From Rugamonas rubra (GTDB lineage Bacteria; Pseudomonadota; Gammaproteobacteria; Burkholderiales; Burkholderiaceae_D): a stretch of 64,000 nt of DNA. The DNA is taken from contig NZ_FOTW01000004.1 in assembly GCF_900114705.1 (NCBI RefSeq), positions 372,001 through 436,000 on the forward strand, written 5' to 3'. Shown here one piece after another: positions 53,037 through 62,016 of this stretch. The translations under genes were made by a program, and so were the position numbers. A model generated the notes under the pieces. That model was not told the DNA's origin. It was given only the letters and a program-made list of their open reading frames with translations, and did no database searches. Position 1 is the first letter of the stretch. Every line of letters begins with the position of its first letter.

Positions 53037-53846
53037 ATGGGCGCCAATAAATTCATCGAGATCACGCACGCCGAGATGGTCTTCAACACCAAGAAGGGCA
53101 GCTTCCACGCCCTCAGCGACGTCAACCTGACGGTGCAGAAGGGCGAGTTCATCACCCTGATCGGCCACTCCGGCTGCGGCAAGTCGACCCTGCTCAATTT
53201 GATCGCCGGGCTGACCACGGCCAGCGAGGGCGTGCTGCTGTGCGGCGGGCGCGAGATCGCCGGGCCGTCGCCGGAGCGGGCGGTGGTGTTCCAGAACCAT
53301 TCGCTGCTGCCCTGGTTGACCTGCTACGAGAACGTGCATCTGGCGGTCGAGCGTGTCTTCGGCGGCAAGGAGTCGGGCGCGCAGTTGAAGGAGCGGGTGA
53401 TGGCGGCGTTGGCCATGGTCGGCTTGACGGCGGCGGCGGCCAAGCGGCCGCACGAGATCTCGGGCGGCATGAAGCAGCGCGTCGGCATCGCCCGCGCGCT
53501 GTCGATGGAGCCGAAGGTGTTGTTGATGGACGAGCCCTTCGGCGCGCTCGACGCGCTCACCCGCGCGCATTTGCAGGACGAGCTGTTGCGCATCGTCGCG
53601 GCGACGCAGTCGACGGTGGTGATGGTGACGCACGACGTGGACGAGGCGGTGCTGCTGTCGGACCGCATCGTGATGATGACCAACGGGCCGGCGGCGACCA
53701 TCGGCGAGATCTTGCAGGTGCGGCTGGCGCGACCGCGCGACCGGCTGGCGCTGGCGCAGGACCCGCTGTACATCGAGTACCGCACCAGCGTGCTGCACTT
53801 CCTCTACCAGCGCCAGGCGCGGCCGGCGCAGCGCGAGGCGGCGTGA
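53037..53846 (+). CDS. Nitrate-type ABC transporter ATP-binding protein (NrtD family)
   Basis: 269 residues. Walker A GHSGCGKSTLLNLIAGL (about 43-59), signature SGGMKQRVGIARAL, Walker B VLLMDEPFGALDAL and the switch VTHDVDEAVLLSD are intact. It is the single-domain NrtD/SsuB type with no fused binding protein. It starts one base after the permease stop. Last gene of the operon; the stop is followed by a GGGTCAGACCC palindrome. Confidence 0.94.
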   Translation: MGANKFIEITHAEMVFNTKKGSFHALSDVNLTVQKGEFITLIGHSGCGKSTLLNLIAGLTTASEGVLLCGGREIAGPSPERAVVFQNHSLLPWLTCYENVHLAVERVFGGKESGAQLKERVMAALAMVGLTAAAAKRPHEISGGMKQRVGIARALSMEPKVLLMDEPFGALDALTRAHLQDELLRIVAATQSTVVMVTHDVDEAVLLSDRIVMMTNGPAATIGEILQVRLARPRDRLALAQDPLYIEYRTSVLHFLYQRQARPAQREAA

Positions 53847-53884
53847 TTGGTGTTGTGGGTATGCTGGCGCACCCCGGGTGAGGC

Positions 53885-53914
53885 GGGGTCAGACCCCGTA
53901 CGGGGTCTGACCCC
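53885..53914. repeat. GGGTCAGACCC-family palindrome, copy 4
   Basis: GGGGTCAGACCCC (53885-53897), loop GTAC, GGGGTCTGACCCC (53902-53914). Perfect inverted repeat between the convergent ABC ATPase and tsaD genes. Confidence 0.9.
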
Positions 53915-53965
53915 AGTCCGCGCCGCGGGCTCAGTCGGCTGGCGGGTGTTGCGGGGTTGGACGGC

Positions 53966-55006
<1,041 letters not shown>

Positions 55007-55087
55007 GAAGGGTGCACATTTGAAGGAGTAATCCGCCATTGTAAAGGAAAGTGCCCGGCCCGACTCCCCGAACTGGCGCAGGTCGGC

Positions 55088-55102
55088 GCACTATGGCTGT
55101 GC
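55088..55102. promoter_or_regulatory. NtrC-type enhancer site upstream of the NirD-like gene
   Basis: GCAC-TATGGCT-GTGC fits the GCAC-N7-GTGC NtrC pattern and sits 38 bp upstream of a sigma-54 -24 element. An additional inverted repeat (TTTTTCTCAA and TTGAGAGAAAAA, 55104-55127) lies between the two. Confidence 0.6.
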
Positions 55103-55140
55103 ATTTTTCTCAATGTTGAGAGAAAAACGCGGCCGGCGCG

Positions 55141-55157
55141 TGGCACCGTTCTTGCAT
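55141..55157 (+). promoter_or_regulatory. Sigma-54 (-24/-12) promoter of the NirD-like gene
   Basis: TGGCAC-CGTTC-TTGCAT is a textbook -24/-12 element with 10 nt between GG and GC. The start site would be near 55167, about 24 bp before the ATG at 55191, leaving room for the GGGAGGTGA ribosome-binding site. Confidence 0.85.
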
Positions 55158-55190
55158 CAAGGATGGATGGCTTTACGAGGGAGGTGAACG

Positions 55191-55601
55191 ATGTCTGGAC
55201 AATGGAAACTGATCTGCCGGCTCAAGGACTTGGCGCCGCTAGGCACGCGGCAGGTGCCGCGCGGCTTGGCCTGGCAGGACCTGCCGGGAGTGCTGCTGAT
55301 GCGCGGCGAGGACGAGCGCGTGGTCGCGCTGCTGGAGGGCGGACCCTACCTGGACGGCACGCCGGTGCGCGCCGCGCCGCCGAGCGAGACGCCGGCCGCC
55401 GGCCGGCGGCGCTGGAACAAGGCGCTGGCGCTGGCCTGCGCGCCGCAGGGGCAGGAGGGCTATCCGCGCTCGTACACGGTGCGGCTGGAGGACGGCAGGA
55501 TCTATCTGGATCTGGAGGAGCTGAACGAACCGGCCAGCCGCGCCGAGGCGGCGCTGGCCGGTTCCTTCGCGCCGCATGCGCGCGTGCCGGTGTTCGGCTA
55601 G
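55191..55601 (+). CDS. NirD-like protein lacking Rieske iron-sulfur ligands
   Basis: 136 residues. The ends resemble the small subunit of assimilatory nitrite reductase: WKLICRLKDLAPLGTRQVPRG at the start and YPRSYTVRLEDGRIYLDLEEL near the end. The CxH and CxxH ligand motifs of a Rieske [2Fe-2S] domain are missing: where NirD has CPHK and CPLH, this protein has LLEGGPYLDG and ACAPQGQEG. It is thus a clusterless NirD-fold relative, possibly structural or regulatory. Sigma-54 and NtrC signals upstream put it under nitrogen control. No nitrite reductase large subunit is in the window. Confidence 0.65.
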   Translation: MSGQWKLICRLKDLAPLGTRQVPRGLAWQDLPGVLLMRGEDERVVALLEGGPYLDGTPVRAAPPSETPAAGRRRWNKALALACAPQGQEGYPRSYTVRLEDGRIYLDLEELNEPASRAEAALAGSFAPHARVPVFG

Positions 55602-55625
55602 GCCGCGCCGGCGCGGCGGGACGGC

Positions 55626-56684
55626 CTAGGGGCGCTGCTTGAGCTGGGCGTGGGCGTCGCGCAGCATCTTCTCGGTGGTGTCCCAGTCGATGCAGCCGTC
55701 GGTCACCGAGCAGCCGTATTTGAGCTCGCTGAGGTCCTGCGGGATCTTCTGGTTGCCGCCGACGATGTTCGATTCGATCATCACGCCGACCAGCGAGCGG
55801 TTGCCGTGGACGATCTGGTTGACCACGTCGGCCATCACCAGCGGCTGCAGCTCGGGCTTCTTGTAGCTGTTGGCGTGCGAGCAGTCGACCACCAGGTTGG
55901 CCGGCAGCTTGGCCTTGTCCAGCGCCTGCTCGGCGATGGCGATCGAGACCGAGTCGTAGTTGGGCCGGCCGTCGCCGCCGCGCAGCACGACGTGGCCGTA
56001 GGCGTTGCCGCGGGTGCGTACGACGGCGACGTTGCCGGCGCTGTTGATGCCCAGGAAGGAGTGCGGGTGGGCCGAGGACAGGATGGCGTTGATGGCGATG
56101 CTGATGTCGCCGTCGGTGCCGTTCTTGAAGCCGACCGGGGTCGACAGGCCGGACGACATCTCGCGGTGGGTCTGCGACTCCGTGGTGCGGGCGCCGATGG
56201 CGGTCCAGGCGATCAGGTCGCCCAGGTACTGCGGCGAGATCGGGTCGAGCGCCTCGGTGGCGGTGGGCAGGCCCAGCTCGCAGACGTCGAGCAGGAACTG
56301 GCGCGCCTTCTCCATGCCGGCGTCGACGCGGAAGGAGTCGTCCATGTCCGGGTCGTTGATGTAGCCCTTCCAGCCGGTGGTGGTGCGCGGCTTCTCGAAG
56401 TACACGCGCATCACCAGCAGCATGGTGTCGGCCACCTCGGCCTGCAGTTGCAGCAGGCGGCGGGCGTAGTCGAGGCCGGCGACCGGGTCGTGGATCGAGC
56501 ACGGCCCGACCACCACGAACAGGCGCTTGTCCTTGCGGTCGATGATGTTGCGCAGCGCCTCGCGGCCCTTCATCACGGTGGCCGAGGCGCGCTCGGTCAA
56601 CGGCAGCTTGGCGTGCAGCGCGGCCGGCGTCGGCATCGGCGCGAACGAGGTGACGTTGATGTTTTCGATGTCTGGGGAGATCAT
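55626..56684 (-). CDS. aroG: 3-deoxy-7-phosphoheptulonate synthase (class I DAHP synthase)
   Basis: 352 residues. First enzyme of the shikimate pathway (PEP + erythrose 4-phosphate). Diagnostic stretches are LFVVVGPCSIHDPVAGLDYARRL, VMRVYFEKPRTTTGWKGYINDP, GARTTESQTHREMSSGLSTPVGFKNGTDG and VDCSHANSYKK. This is the AroF/G/H type. Which aromatic amino acid inhibits it cannot be read safely. Monocistronic, 24 bp past the stop of the convergent NirD-like gene. Confidence 0.96.
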   Translation of the reverse strand: MISPDIENINVTSFAPMPTPAALHAKLPLTERASATVMKGREALRNIIDRKDKRLFVVVGPCSIHDPVAGLDYARRLLQLQAEVADTMLLVMRVYFEKPRTTTGWKGYINDPDMDDSFRVDAGMEKARQFLLDVCELGLPTATEALDPISPQYLGDLIAWTAIGARTTESQTHREMSSGLSTPVGFKNGTDGDISIAINAILSSAHPHSFLGINSAGNVAVVRTRGNAYGHVVLRGGDGRPNYDSVSIAIAEQALDKAKLPANLVVDCSHANSYKKPELQPLVMADVVNQIVHGNRSLVGVMIESNIVGGNQKIPQDLSELKYGCSVTDGCIDWDTTEKMLRDAHAQLKQRP

Positions 56685-56907
56685 GGTTCTCTGCTTCTCT
56701 ATCTACAATGATGGCGCAATGTTTGCGTCGGGGGATTCATAGTGTAGCTGAAATGCAGCATTTTGGCCTCGACAGTGGCCCGCTTGGCCGGCCCGGCGCG
56801 GCTTTTCGGCCACGCGCGTTTCCACGCGGAAAGCCTTTTGCCGGCGGGCGAAGCGCCGTCGACGCTGGGCTGGAAGGTGTGGCCGGTTTGCGTGTAAGCT
56901 GTCGGGC

Positions 56908-57894
56908 ATGACGACACTCCACGACCCCTTCCCGGCCGCCCGCCTGATCAAAGAGATCGGCCGCGGCAAGAACGGCGCGCGCAGCATGACGCGCGACGAC
57001 GCCCACGACCTGTACGCCGCCATGCTGGTCGGCCGCGTCTCCGACCTCGAGCTGGGCGGCGTGCTGCTGGCCATGCGCATCAAGGGCGAGTCGGTGGAGG
57101 AGATCGCCGGCTTCCTCGACGCCGCCGAGGCCTGCTTCGCGCCGCTGACGGCGCCGCCGGGCCCGTTCGCGCCGGTCTGCATCCCCAGCTACAACGGCGC
57201 CCGCAAGATGGCCAACCTGACGCCGCTGCTGGCCATGTTGCTGGCGCGCGAGGGCGTGCCGGTGCTGGTGCACGGCGTGGCGCGCGACGCCGGCCGGGTC
57301 GCCTCGGCCGAGGTGTTCGAGGCGCTCGGCGTGGCCGCCGCGCAGGACCACGCCGAGGCGGAGGAGGCGCTGGCGCAGGGCCACGTCGCCTTCATCACCA
57401 TCGACAAGTTGGCGCCGCCCTTGGCGCACATGCTGTCGCTGCGCCGCATCCTCGGCGTGCGCAACTCGACCCACACCCTGGTCAAGATCATGCAGCCCTT
57501 CGCCGGGCCGGCGCTGCGGCTGGTCTCCTACACCCACCCGGAATACCTGGAGATGCTGGGCGAGTACTTCACCACGGCGGCGCTGCACGAGCGCGGCGAC
57601 GCCTTCCTGATGCGTGGCACCGAGGGCGAGACGGTGGCCAACGCCAACAAGGCGCAGCAGATCGACTGGTTCCACGGCGGCCTGCGCAGCATGCTGGTGC
57701 CCAAGCAGACCCAGGTGGGCGCGCTGCCGGCGCTGCCGGAGGAGCGCGACGCCGCCACCACCGCCGCCTGGATAACCGCCGTGCTGCGCGGCGAGGTGCC
57801 GGTGCCGGAATCGATCGCCGAGCAGGTGGCGCAGTGCCTGCTGGTGTCGCGCACGCTGCAGTCGCGCCAGCGCGTCAGCGAGCCGCTCGAATAG
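56908..57894 (+). CDS. ybiB: DNA-binding protein YbiB (TrpD2-like)
   Basis: 328 residues of the anthranilate phosphoribosyltransferase fold, YbiB/TrpD2 branch. Segments include ARLIKEIGRGKNGARSMTRDDAHDLYAAML, SYNGARKMANLTPLLAMLLAREGVPVLVHG, LRRILGVRNSTHTLVKIMQPF and SYTHPEYLEMLGEYF. TrpD2 proteins lack anthranilate transferase activity and bind nucleic acids; YbiB of E. coli is LexA-regulated. Ends 8 bp before the convergent Abi gene. Confidence 0.9.
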   Translation: MTTLHDPFPAARLIKEIGRGKNGARSMTRDDAHDLYAAMLVGRVSDLELGGVLLAMRIKGESVEEIAGFLDAAEACFAPLTAPPGPFAPVCIPSYNGARKMANLTPLLAMLLAREGVPVLVHGVARDAGRVASAEVFEALGVAAAQDHAEAEEALAQGHVAFITIDKLAPPLAHMLSLRRILGVRNSTHTLVKIMQPFAGPALRLVSYTHPEYLEMLGEYFTTAALHERGDAFLMRGTEGETVANANKAQQIDWFHGGLRSMLVPKQTQVGALPALPEERDAATTAAWITAVLRGEVPVPESIAEQVAQCLLVSRTLQSRQRVSEPLE

Positions 57895-57902
57895 CCCCCC
57901 TT

Positions 57903-58553
57903 TTACGGGCGCGCAGCCAGGGCGAAGGTCACGATTTCCCACTGTGACAACCATTGCTCGGTTTGCTCGCAGCGCAGCTTGATGAGCCGCTGTATCCGCG
58001 CCTGGTGCTGTGCAAGCGGGTACGCGAAGATCGGTTCGTGGTGGGCAATACGGTTGCGGAAACCCCGCAACGCCTCCATGTCGTCGTACAGCATCTTCCG
58101 GGCGGTCGACACTTTCAGCGGGAAGGGGAGGAACGGGAACACGGTATTCAAGTGTGCGTTCCAAATATGCTGGTCTTGACCTGCGGTGAACAGCTTGCAC
58201 CAAAAGCCAAACTTCAATTCAGCGATAACCTTGCCGGTGGAACCAATGGGAATGCCCTTCCGGGCTAATTGCAGTTCGCCCTTGTACCACTTGGACAGCG
58301 TGCGCTCGAAACCAGCGTCCCAAGGCCAGCTGCTGCCATACTTAAGCTCGAGTGCATGTGAGATTGCATTTCTAATAACAATTTCACAAACGTGCAGAGC
58401 CGAGAAGAAGGCACCAGAAACTAGGGCGTTCCAGGCGTAGATGTCAAGCGCTGTCGCTTCAGCCCCAAAACCTGTTGCACTGAAATACGTCCCCATCCTC
58501 GCCGGAGAAAGGGTGGATGTGATGACCGTGATTTGGTGTGATGAGAGTGCCAT
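57903..58553 (-). CDS. Abi-family protein with HEPN-type RNase motif
   Basis: 216 residues, lower GC than the flanks. FFSALHVCEIVIRNAISHAL (about 49-68), WYKGELQLARKG, FGFWCKLF and ALRGFRNRIAHHEPIF (about 161-176) are typical of Abi_2/AbiD-F-like proteins. The RNRIAH sequence (R166...H171) fits the R-x4-H active motif of HEPN ribonucleases. Such proteins abort phage infection by RNA cleavage. The ATG at 58553 has AAGG five bases upstream. Alone in a 1.5-kb accessory island; a defence role is inferred from the family. Confidence 0.82.
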   Translation of the reverse strand: MALSSHQITVITSTLSPARMGTYFSATGFGAEATALDIYAWNALVSGAFFSALHVCEIVIRNAISHALELKYGSSWPWDAGFERTLSKWYKGELQLARKGIPIGSTGKVIAELKFGFWCKLFTAGQDQHIWNAHLNTVFPFLPFPLKVSTARKMLYDDMEALRGFRNRIAHHEPIFAYPLAQHQARIQRLIKLRCEQTEQWLSQWEIVTFALAARP

Positions 58554-59007
58554 GTAAACCTTGCTTCTGAAAAAATGGTGCATGTTCACGAAAGGGGATA
58601 TAATTTTTGCTGTGAGTTCTGGGACTTGTTGGCGTGAGCCTCCCCCCAGAAACAAGAGAGTTAGAATGGCCCACTTCGGTGGGCCATTCGCATTCTGGCC
58701 TCAAATTTTTGTTGCCCCATCTCCTCCCCCCCCCTGATTGGCTGGACTGGGGCGGCGCTGGCGCTGGCTGCGGCATGGCGGCTGCAACCTTGGCTGCTGC
58801 TGCATCGCGCTCGGCCTGCCACGTGTCTTGAACGCAAATCGTCTGCATTGCGATAGGCAAGATGCGAGGAATGCTGATGTATCCGGCGTCACGTTTGCGG
58901 CTCCACACCCAGAAATCAGGCCAGCCTGGAAAATGCAGATCCATTTTCTGCTGCGCCCGTTCCGTCATCTTCATGCGAACAGCCTGTACTTGCTTTACGT
59001 TGGTCAT
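58459..59007 (-). CDS. Phage-like hypothetical protein, probably frameshifted at a G9 tract
   Basis: The uninterrupted frame is 182 codons. The N-terminus (ERAQQKMDLHFPGWPDFWVWSRKRDAGYISIPRILPIAMQ) looks like a genuine conserved phage/island protein. It then becomes Ala/Pro/Gln-rich (DAAAAKVAAAMPQPAPAPPQ) and reaches a run of nine Gs (58726-58734). Beyond it this frame overlaps the Abi gene by 95 bp and looks non-coding. A one-base shift gives EEMGQQKFEARMRMAHRSGPF and a stop at 58661, inside the hairpin leader and clear of the Abi gene. The true protein is probably about 118 residues. Confidence 0.35.
   Translation of the reverse strand: MTNVKQVQAVRMKMTERAQQKMDLHFPGWPDFWVWSRKRDAGYISIPRILPIAMQTICVQDTWQAERDAAAAKVAAAMPQPAPAPPQSSQSGGGRRWGNKNLRPECEWPTEVGHSNSLVSGGRLTPTSPRTHSKNYIPFREHAPFFQKQGLHGTLITPNHGHHIHPFSGEDGDVFQCNRFWG
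58665..58688. terminator. TTCG-loop hairpin upstream of the Abi gene
   Basis: AATGGCCCAC and GTGGGCCATT pair perfectly around a TTCG tetraloop. Located between the phage-like gene and the Abi gene; a likely terminator or attenuator, in either direction. Confidence 0.6.
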
Positions 59008-59133
59008 AATTGTCTCGCTCTATTCGATGTCAGTATCATCGGTCGGAATTGGTGGGGCGGTTCTGTCGTGTCACGGCTATCGACTCAATCTCATCACCGA
59101 ACGTTCAGTATCGAGGTGACGGAGATCCGTGCA

Positions 59134-59387
59134 ATGTTCAGCGGCCAGCTCGAACCGAAGCGCATGGTCAAGATCCGCGAGCGCATGCTGGCGGCGGGTT
59201 TGCCGATGTGGGCCGTTATTGCCGTTGGCGCAAGTCATGCGTGCATGGAATGCGAGCTGGTGCCGTCGATTGCAAGCTCATTTGCAGGCAGTGTGAACAT
59301 GCGCGCCCAGTCGTTTGCAATTCATTCGAGCCGAAATCGGTGTCGAATGCGAGCATGGCCGTTTTCGAACGCAAACCTTCCGAATAG
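59134..59387 (+). pseudogene. Cysteine-rich hypothetical gene, probably frameshifted
   Basis: The frame from ATG 59134 reads MFSGQLEPKRMVKIRERMLAAG and then loses coding character. One base out of frame, a Cys-rich continuation appears: FADVGRYCRWRKSCVHG, then AGAVDCKLICRQCEH, ending at 59387. A single-base deletion near 59198-59202 would explain it. Divergent from the phage-like gene at 59007. Not recognised; possibly a phage or island protein with a zinc-binding motif. Confidence 0.35.
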
Positions 59388-59471
59388 CGCCTGCCCAGCG
59401 CCGGCCGGCGGCCCCGGCGGCAAAGCCGTTTACAATCACGCCTTTGAAACAGTGCAGGTGCGGGGTTGAAT

Positions 59472-60683
59472 ATGGCAAAACAGTTTGATGTGGCGGTAAT
59501 CGGGGCGGGCGCGGCCGGCATGATGTGCGCGGCGGTGGTCGCGCAGCGGGGCAAACGCGTGGTGCTGATCGACCACGCCGGCAAGCTGGCCGAGAAGATC
59601 CGCATCTCCGGCGGCGGCCGTTGCAACTTCACCAATATCAACGCCGGGCCGCAGAACTTCCTGTCGCAGAACCCGCACTTCTGCAAGAGCGCGCTGTCGC
59701 GCTACACGCCGCAGGACTTCCTCGCGCTGGTGAAAAAATACCGCATCGGCTACCACGAGAAGCACAAGGGCCAGTTGTTCTGCGACGAGTCCGCCGAGCT
59801 GATCATCGAGATGCTCAAGGACGAGTGCGCCGCCGGCGACGTGCACTGGCGCATGCCGTGCAAGGTCGAGGCGGTCGAGCGGATCGACGGCGGCGGCTTC
59901 ACGCTGCGCACCGACAGCGGCGACATCGAGGCCGACAGCGTGGTCATCGCCACCGGCGGCCTGTCGATCCCGAAGATAGGCGCGACCGACTTCGGCTACC
60001 GCGTCGCCAAACAGTTCGGGCTGAAGCTGGTCGAGCCGCGCCCGGCGCTGGTGCCGCTGACCTTCGACGACGCCAGCTGGGCGCCGTTCGCCGCGCTGTC
60101 GGGCATCGCGCTGGAGGTCGACGTCGAGACCGGCTCGCTGAAGGGCCGCAACCCGAGCGGCGCGCGCTTCCGCGAGGACCTGTTGTTCACCCACCGCGGC
60201 CTGTCCGGCCCGGCGATCCTGCAGATCTCCAGCTTCTGGCAGCCCGGCACGCCCATCGTCGTCAACCTGCTGCCGGAGATGGACCTGGCGCAGACCTTGA
60301 TCGAGGGCAAGGGCAGCATCAAGAAGCAGCTCGGCAACGTGGTGTCGCAGTGGCTGCCGACCCGCTTGGCCGAAGGCCTGCTGCAGGCCCACGGGCTGGC
60401 GCTGGACGCCCGCCTGGCCGACCTGCCGGACGCCGCGCTGCGCAAGCTGGGCCTGGCCGTCAACCAGTGGACCATCGTGCCGAGCGGCTCGGAGGGCTAC
60501 CGCAAGGCCGAGGTGACGCGCGGCGGCGTCGACACGCGCGAGCTGTCGCAGCAGACCATGATGGCCAACAAGGTGCCGGGCCTGTACTTCGTCGGCGAGA
60601 GCGTCGACGTCACCGGCTGGCTGGGCGGCTACAACTTCCAGTGGGCCTGGGCCTCGGGCGTGGCGGCGGGGCAGGCGGTCTAG
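59472..60683 (+). CDS. NAD(P)/FAD-dependent oxidoreductase (HI0933/BaiN family)
   Basis: 403 residues. The FAD-binding motif VAVIGAGAAGMMCAAVVAQRGKRVVLID (about 6-33) is followed by the family hallmark KIRISGGGRCNFTN and by FREDLLFTHRGLSGPAILQISS and VGESVDVTGWLGGYNFQWAWASG at the end. Aminoacetone-oxidase/BaiN-like flavoproteins; the physiological substrate is not known. The ATG at 59472 is preferred over a TTG two codons upstream. Confidence 0.9.
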   Translation: MAKQFDVAVIGAGAAGMMCAAVVAQRGKRVVLIDHAGKLAEKIRISGGGRCNFTNINAGPQNFLSQNPHFCKSALSRYTPQDFLALVKKYRIGYHEKHKGQLFCDESAELIIEMLKDECAAGDVHWRMPCKVEAVERIDGGGFTLRTDSGDIEADSVVIATGGLSIPKIGATDFGYRVAKQFGLKLVEPRPALVPLTFDDASWAPFAALSGIALEVDVETGSLKGRNPSGARFREDLLFTHRGLSGPAILQISSFWQPGTPIVVNLLPEMDLAQTLIEGKGSIKKQLGNVVSQWLPTRLAEGLLQAHGLALDARLADLPDAALRKLGLAVNQWTIVPSGSEGYRKAEVTRGGVDTRELSQQTMMANKVPGLYFVGESVDVTGWLGGYNFQWAWASGVAAGQAV

Positions 60684-60988
60684 GCGCTCCAAGGCGGCCC
60701 GGCAGCGCCCGGCGGGCAGCGCCGACTGTTGCGCCGGCGCCGCTTCGTTTGCCTGGTTTGCCAACGGAGTCGGCGGCGGCCCGCATTGCTGCTATAATTT
60801 CCCTTCGGAGAGCGAACCCAGTCGCCGCAAACATGCTTGGCGACGCGGATATTCCGCCTGGTCCAGCGACGTTGTTTTCACGACGAAATGCGCTTTCCAG
60901 GCCGGTTCGGCTGCCAGACCTCTTCCATTTCTGGCAAAAAGCTGCTACTATCTCTCTCTTCCTATAAATCAACGGTTTGAATTTTTAC
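60684..60988 (+). promoter_or_regulatory. Upstream region of the rpsU operon
   Basis: About 305 bp without a gene. A perfect -10 hexamer TATAAT at 60793-60798 (no clear -35 at 17 bp) is the best promoter candidate for the rpsU-yqeY-dnaG operon; it would give a leader of about 185 nt. Confidence 0.45.
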
Positions 60989-61201
60989 ATGACCACTATT
61001 CGCCTTAAAGAAAACGAGCCGTTCGAAGTCGCAATGCGTCGCTTCAAACGCACCATCGAAAAAACCGGTCTGCTGACCGAACTGCGCGCACGCGAGTTCT
61101 ACGAAAAGCCAACGGCTGAGCGCAAGCGCAAGCTGGCAGCTGCAGTCAAGCGCCACTACAAGCGCATCCGCAGCCAGCAACTGCCGAAAAAATTATTCTA
61201 A
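60989..61201 (+). CDS. rpsU: 30S ribosomal protein S21
   Basis: 70 residues, [22 protein letters not shown] to SQQLPKKLF, with the S21 signature ([31 protein letters not shown]) complete. Small basic protein of the 30S subunit needed for translation initiation. First gene of the macromolecular synthesis operon with dnaG (and presumably rpoD beyond the window). Confidence 0.97.
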   Translation: MTTIRLKENEPFEVAMRRFKRTIEKTGLLTELRAREFYEKPTAERKRKLAAAVKRHYKRIRSQQLPKKLF

Positions 61202-61385
61202 GACTGTTCATTCAGAACAGGCCCCGGTAGTACGGCGCATTGGCCGCCACGGGTTGTGTTCTGTTTCGTTTGGATGCGGTTCCGTCCAAATGAGTCGCCT
61301 GCCCGCTCCGGTTCGCCGCAGCGGGTTTTCGCATTTATAACGCATTAATATTGTGATTCATATTGTGTCATTCCAGGAGAAAACG
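61202..61385 (+). other. rpsU-yqeY spacer with two hairpins
   Basis: A stem TTTGGA/TCCAAA (61269-61290) is followed by CCCGCT...AGCGGG (61302-61325) and TTTT, a terminator-like structure. Consistent with partial termination after rpsU, as in E. coli, so that S21 is made in excess over primase. An AT-rich segment after it may carry a second promoter for yqeY. Confidence 0.55.
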
Positions 61386-61835
61386 ATGGGCTTGAGAGAA
61401 CAAATCACCGAAGACATGAAAGCCGCGATGCGCGCCAAGGAAACCGGCAAGCTCAACACGATCCGCCTGCTGCTCGCCGAGATCAAGCGCAAGGAAGTCG
61501 ACGAGCGCATCGAAGTCAACGACACCCAGGTGGTGGCGATCGTCGAGAAAATGATCAAGCAGCGCAAGGATTCGATCACCCAGTTCGAAGCCGGCGGCCG
61601 CGCCGACCTGGCCGACATCGAAAAGGCCGAGCTGGCCGTGCTGGTGGCCTACATGCCCGCCGGCCTGTCCGACGAGGAGGTGGCCGCCGAGGTGGCCGCC
61701 GCCGTGGCCGCCTCCGGCGCCACCGGTCCGCAGGACATGGGCAAGGTGATGGCCATCGTCAAGCCGAAGCTGGCCGGCCGCGCCGACATGGGCGCCGTCT
61801 CGGCCCTGATCAAGAAGGCCCTGGCGCCGGCCTAA
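61386..61835 (+). CDS. GatB/YqeY domain-containing protein
   Basis: 149 residues. LREQITEDMKAAMRAKETGKLNTIRLLLAEIKRKEVDER (residues 3-41) and IEKAELAVLVAYMPAGLSDEEV are typical of the YqeY family, a stand-alone relative of the GatB tail domain that binds tRNA. Commonly encoded between rpsU and dnaG. The ATG at 61386 has AGGAG; an ATG 33 bp upstream does not. Confidence 0.94.
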   Translation: MGLREQITEDMKAAMRAKETGKLNTIRLLLAEIKRKEVDERIEVNDTQVVAIVEKMIKQRKDSITQFEAGGRADLADIEKAELAVLVAYMPAGLSDEEVAAEVAAAVAASGATGPQDMGKVMAIVKPKLAGRADMGAVSALIKKALAPA

Positions 61836-61878
61836 GGCAAGAGCGCCGGCGTCCCGAGCCCAAGCTGCGGCGGAGTCG

Positions 61879-61904
61879 AGGGTCAGACCCTAGGGTCTGA
61901 CCCT
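61879..61904. repeat. GGGTCAGACCC-family palindrome, copy 5
   Basis: AGGGTCAGACCCT (61879-61891) followed directly by AGGGTCTGACCCT (61892-61904). The only copy lying between codirectional genes (yqeY and dnaG), within the macromolecular synthesis operon. Confidence 0.9.
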
Positions 61905-62016
61905 GGTCCTTGCCCTTGTGGGTTGCTGCCGTCCCCCGCGCCACACTCTGCGCCGGATCAAGTCCGGTGCGGGGTGCGGCGGTATAGTCTGATCCATAAC
62001 AAGACCGCCCAGCCAA

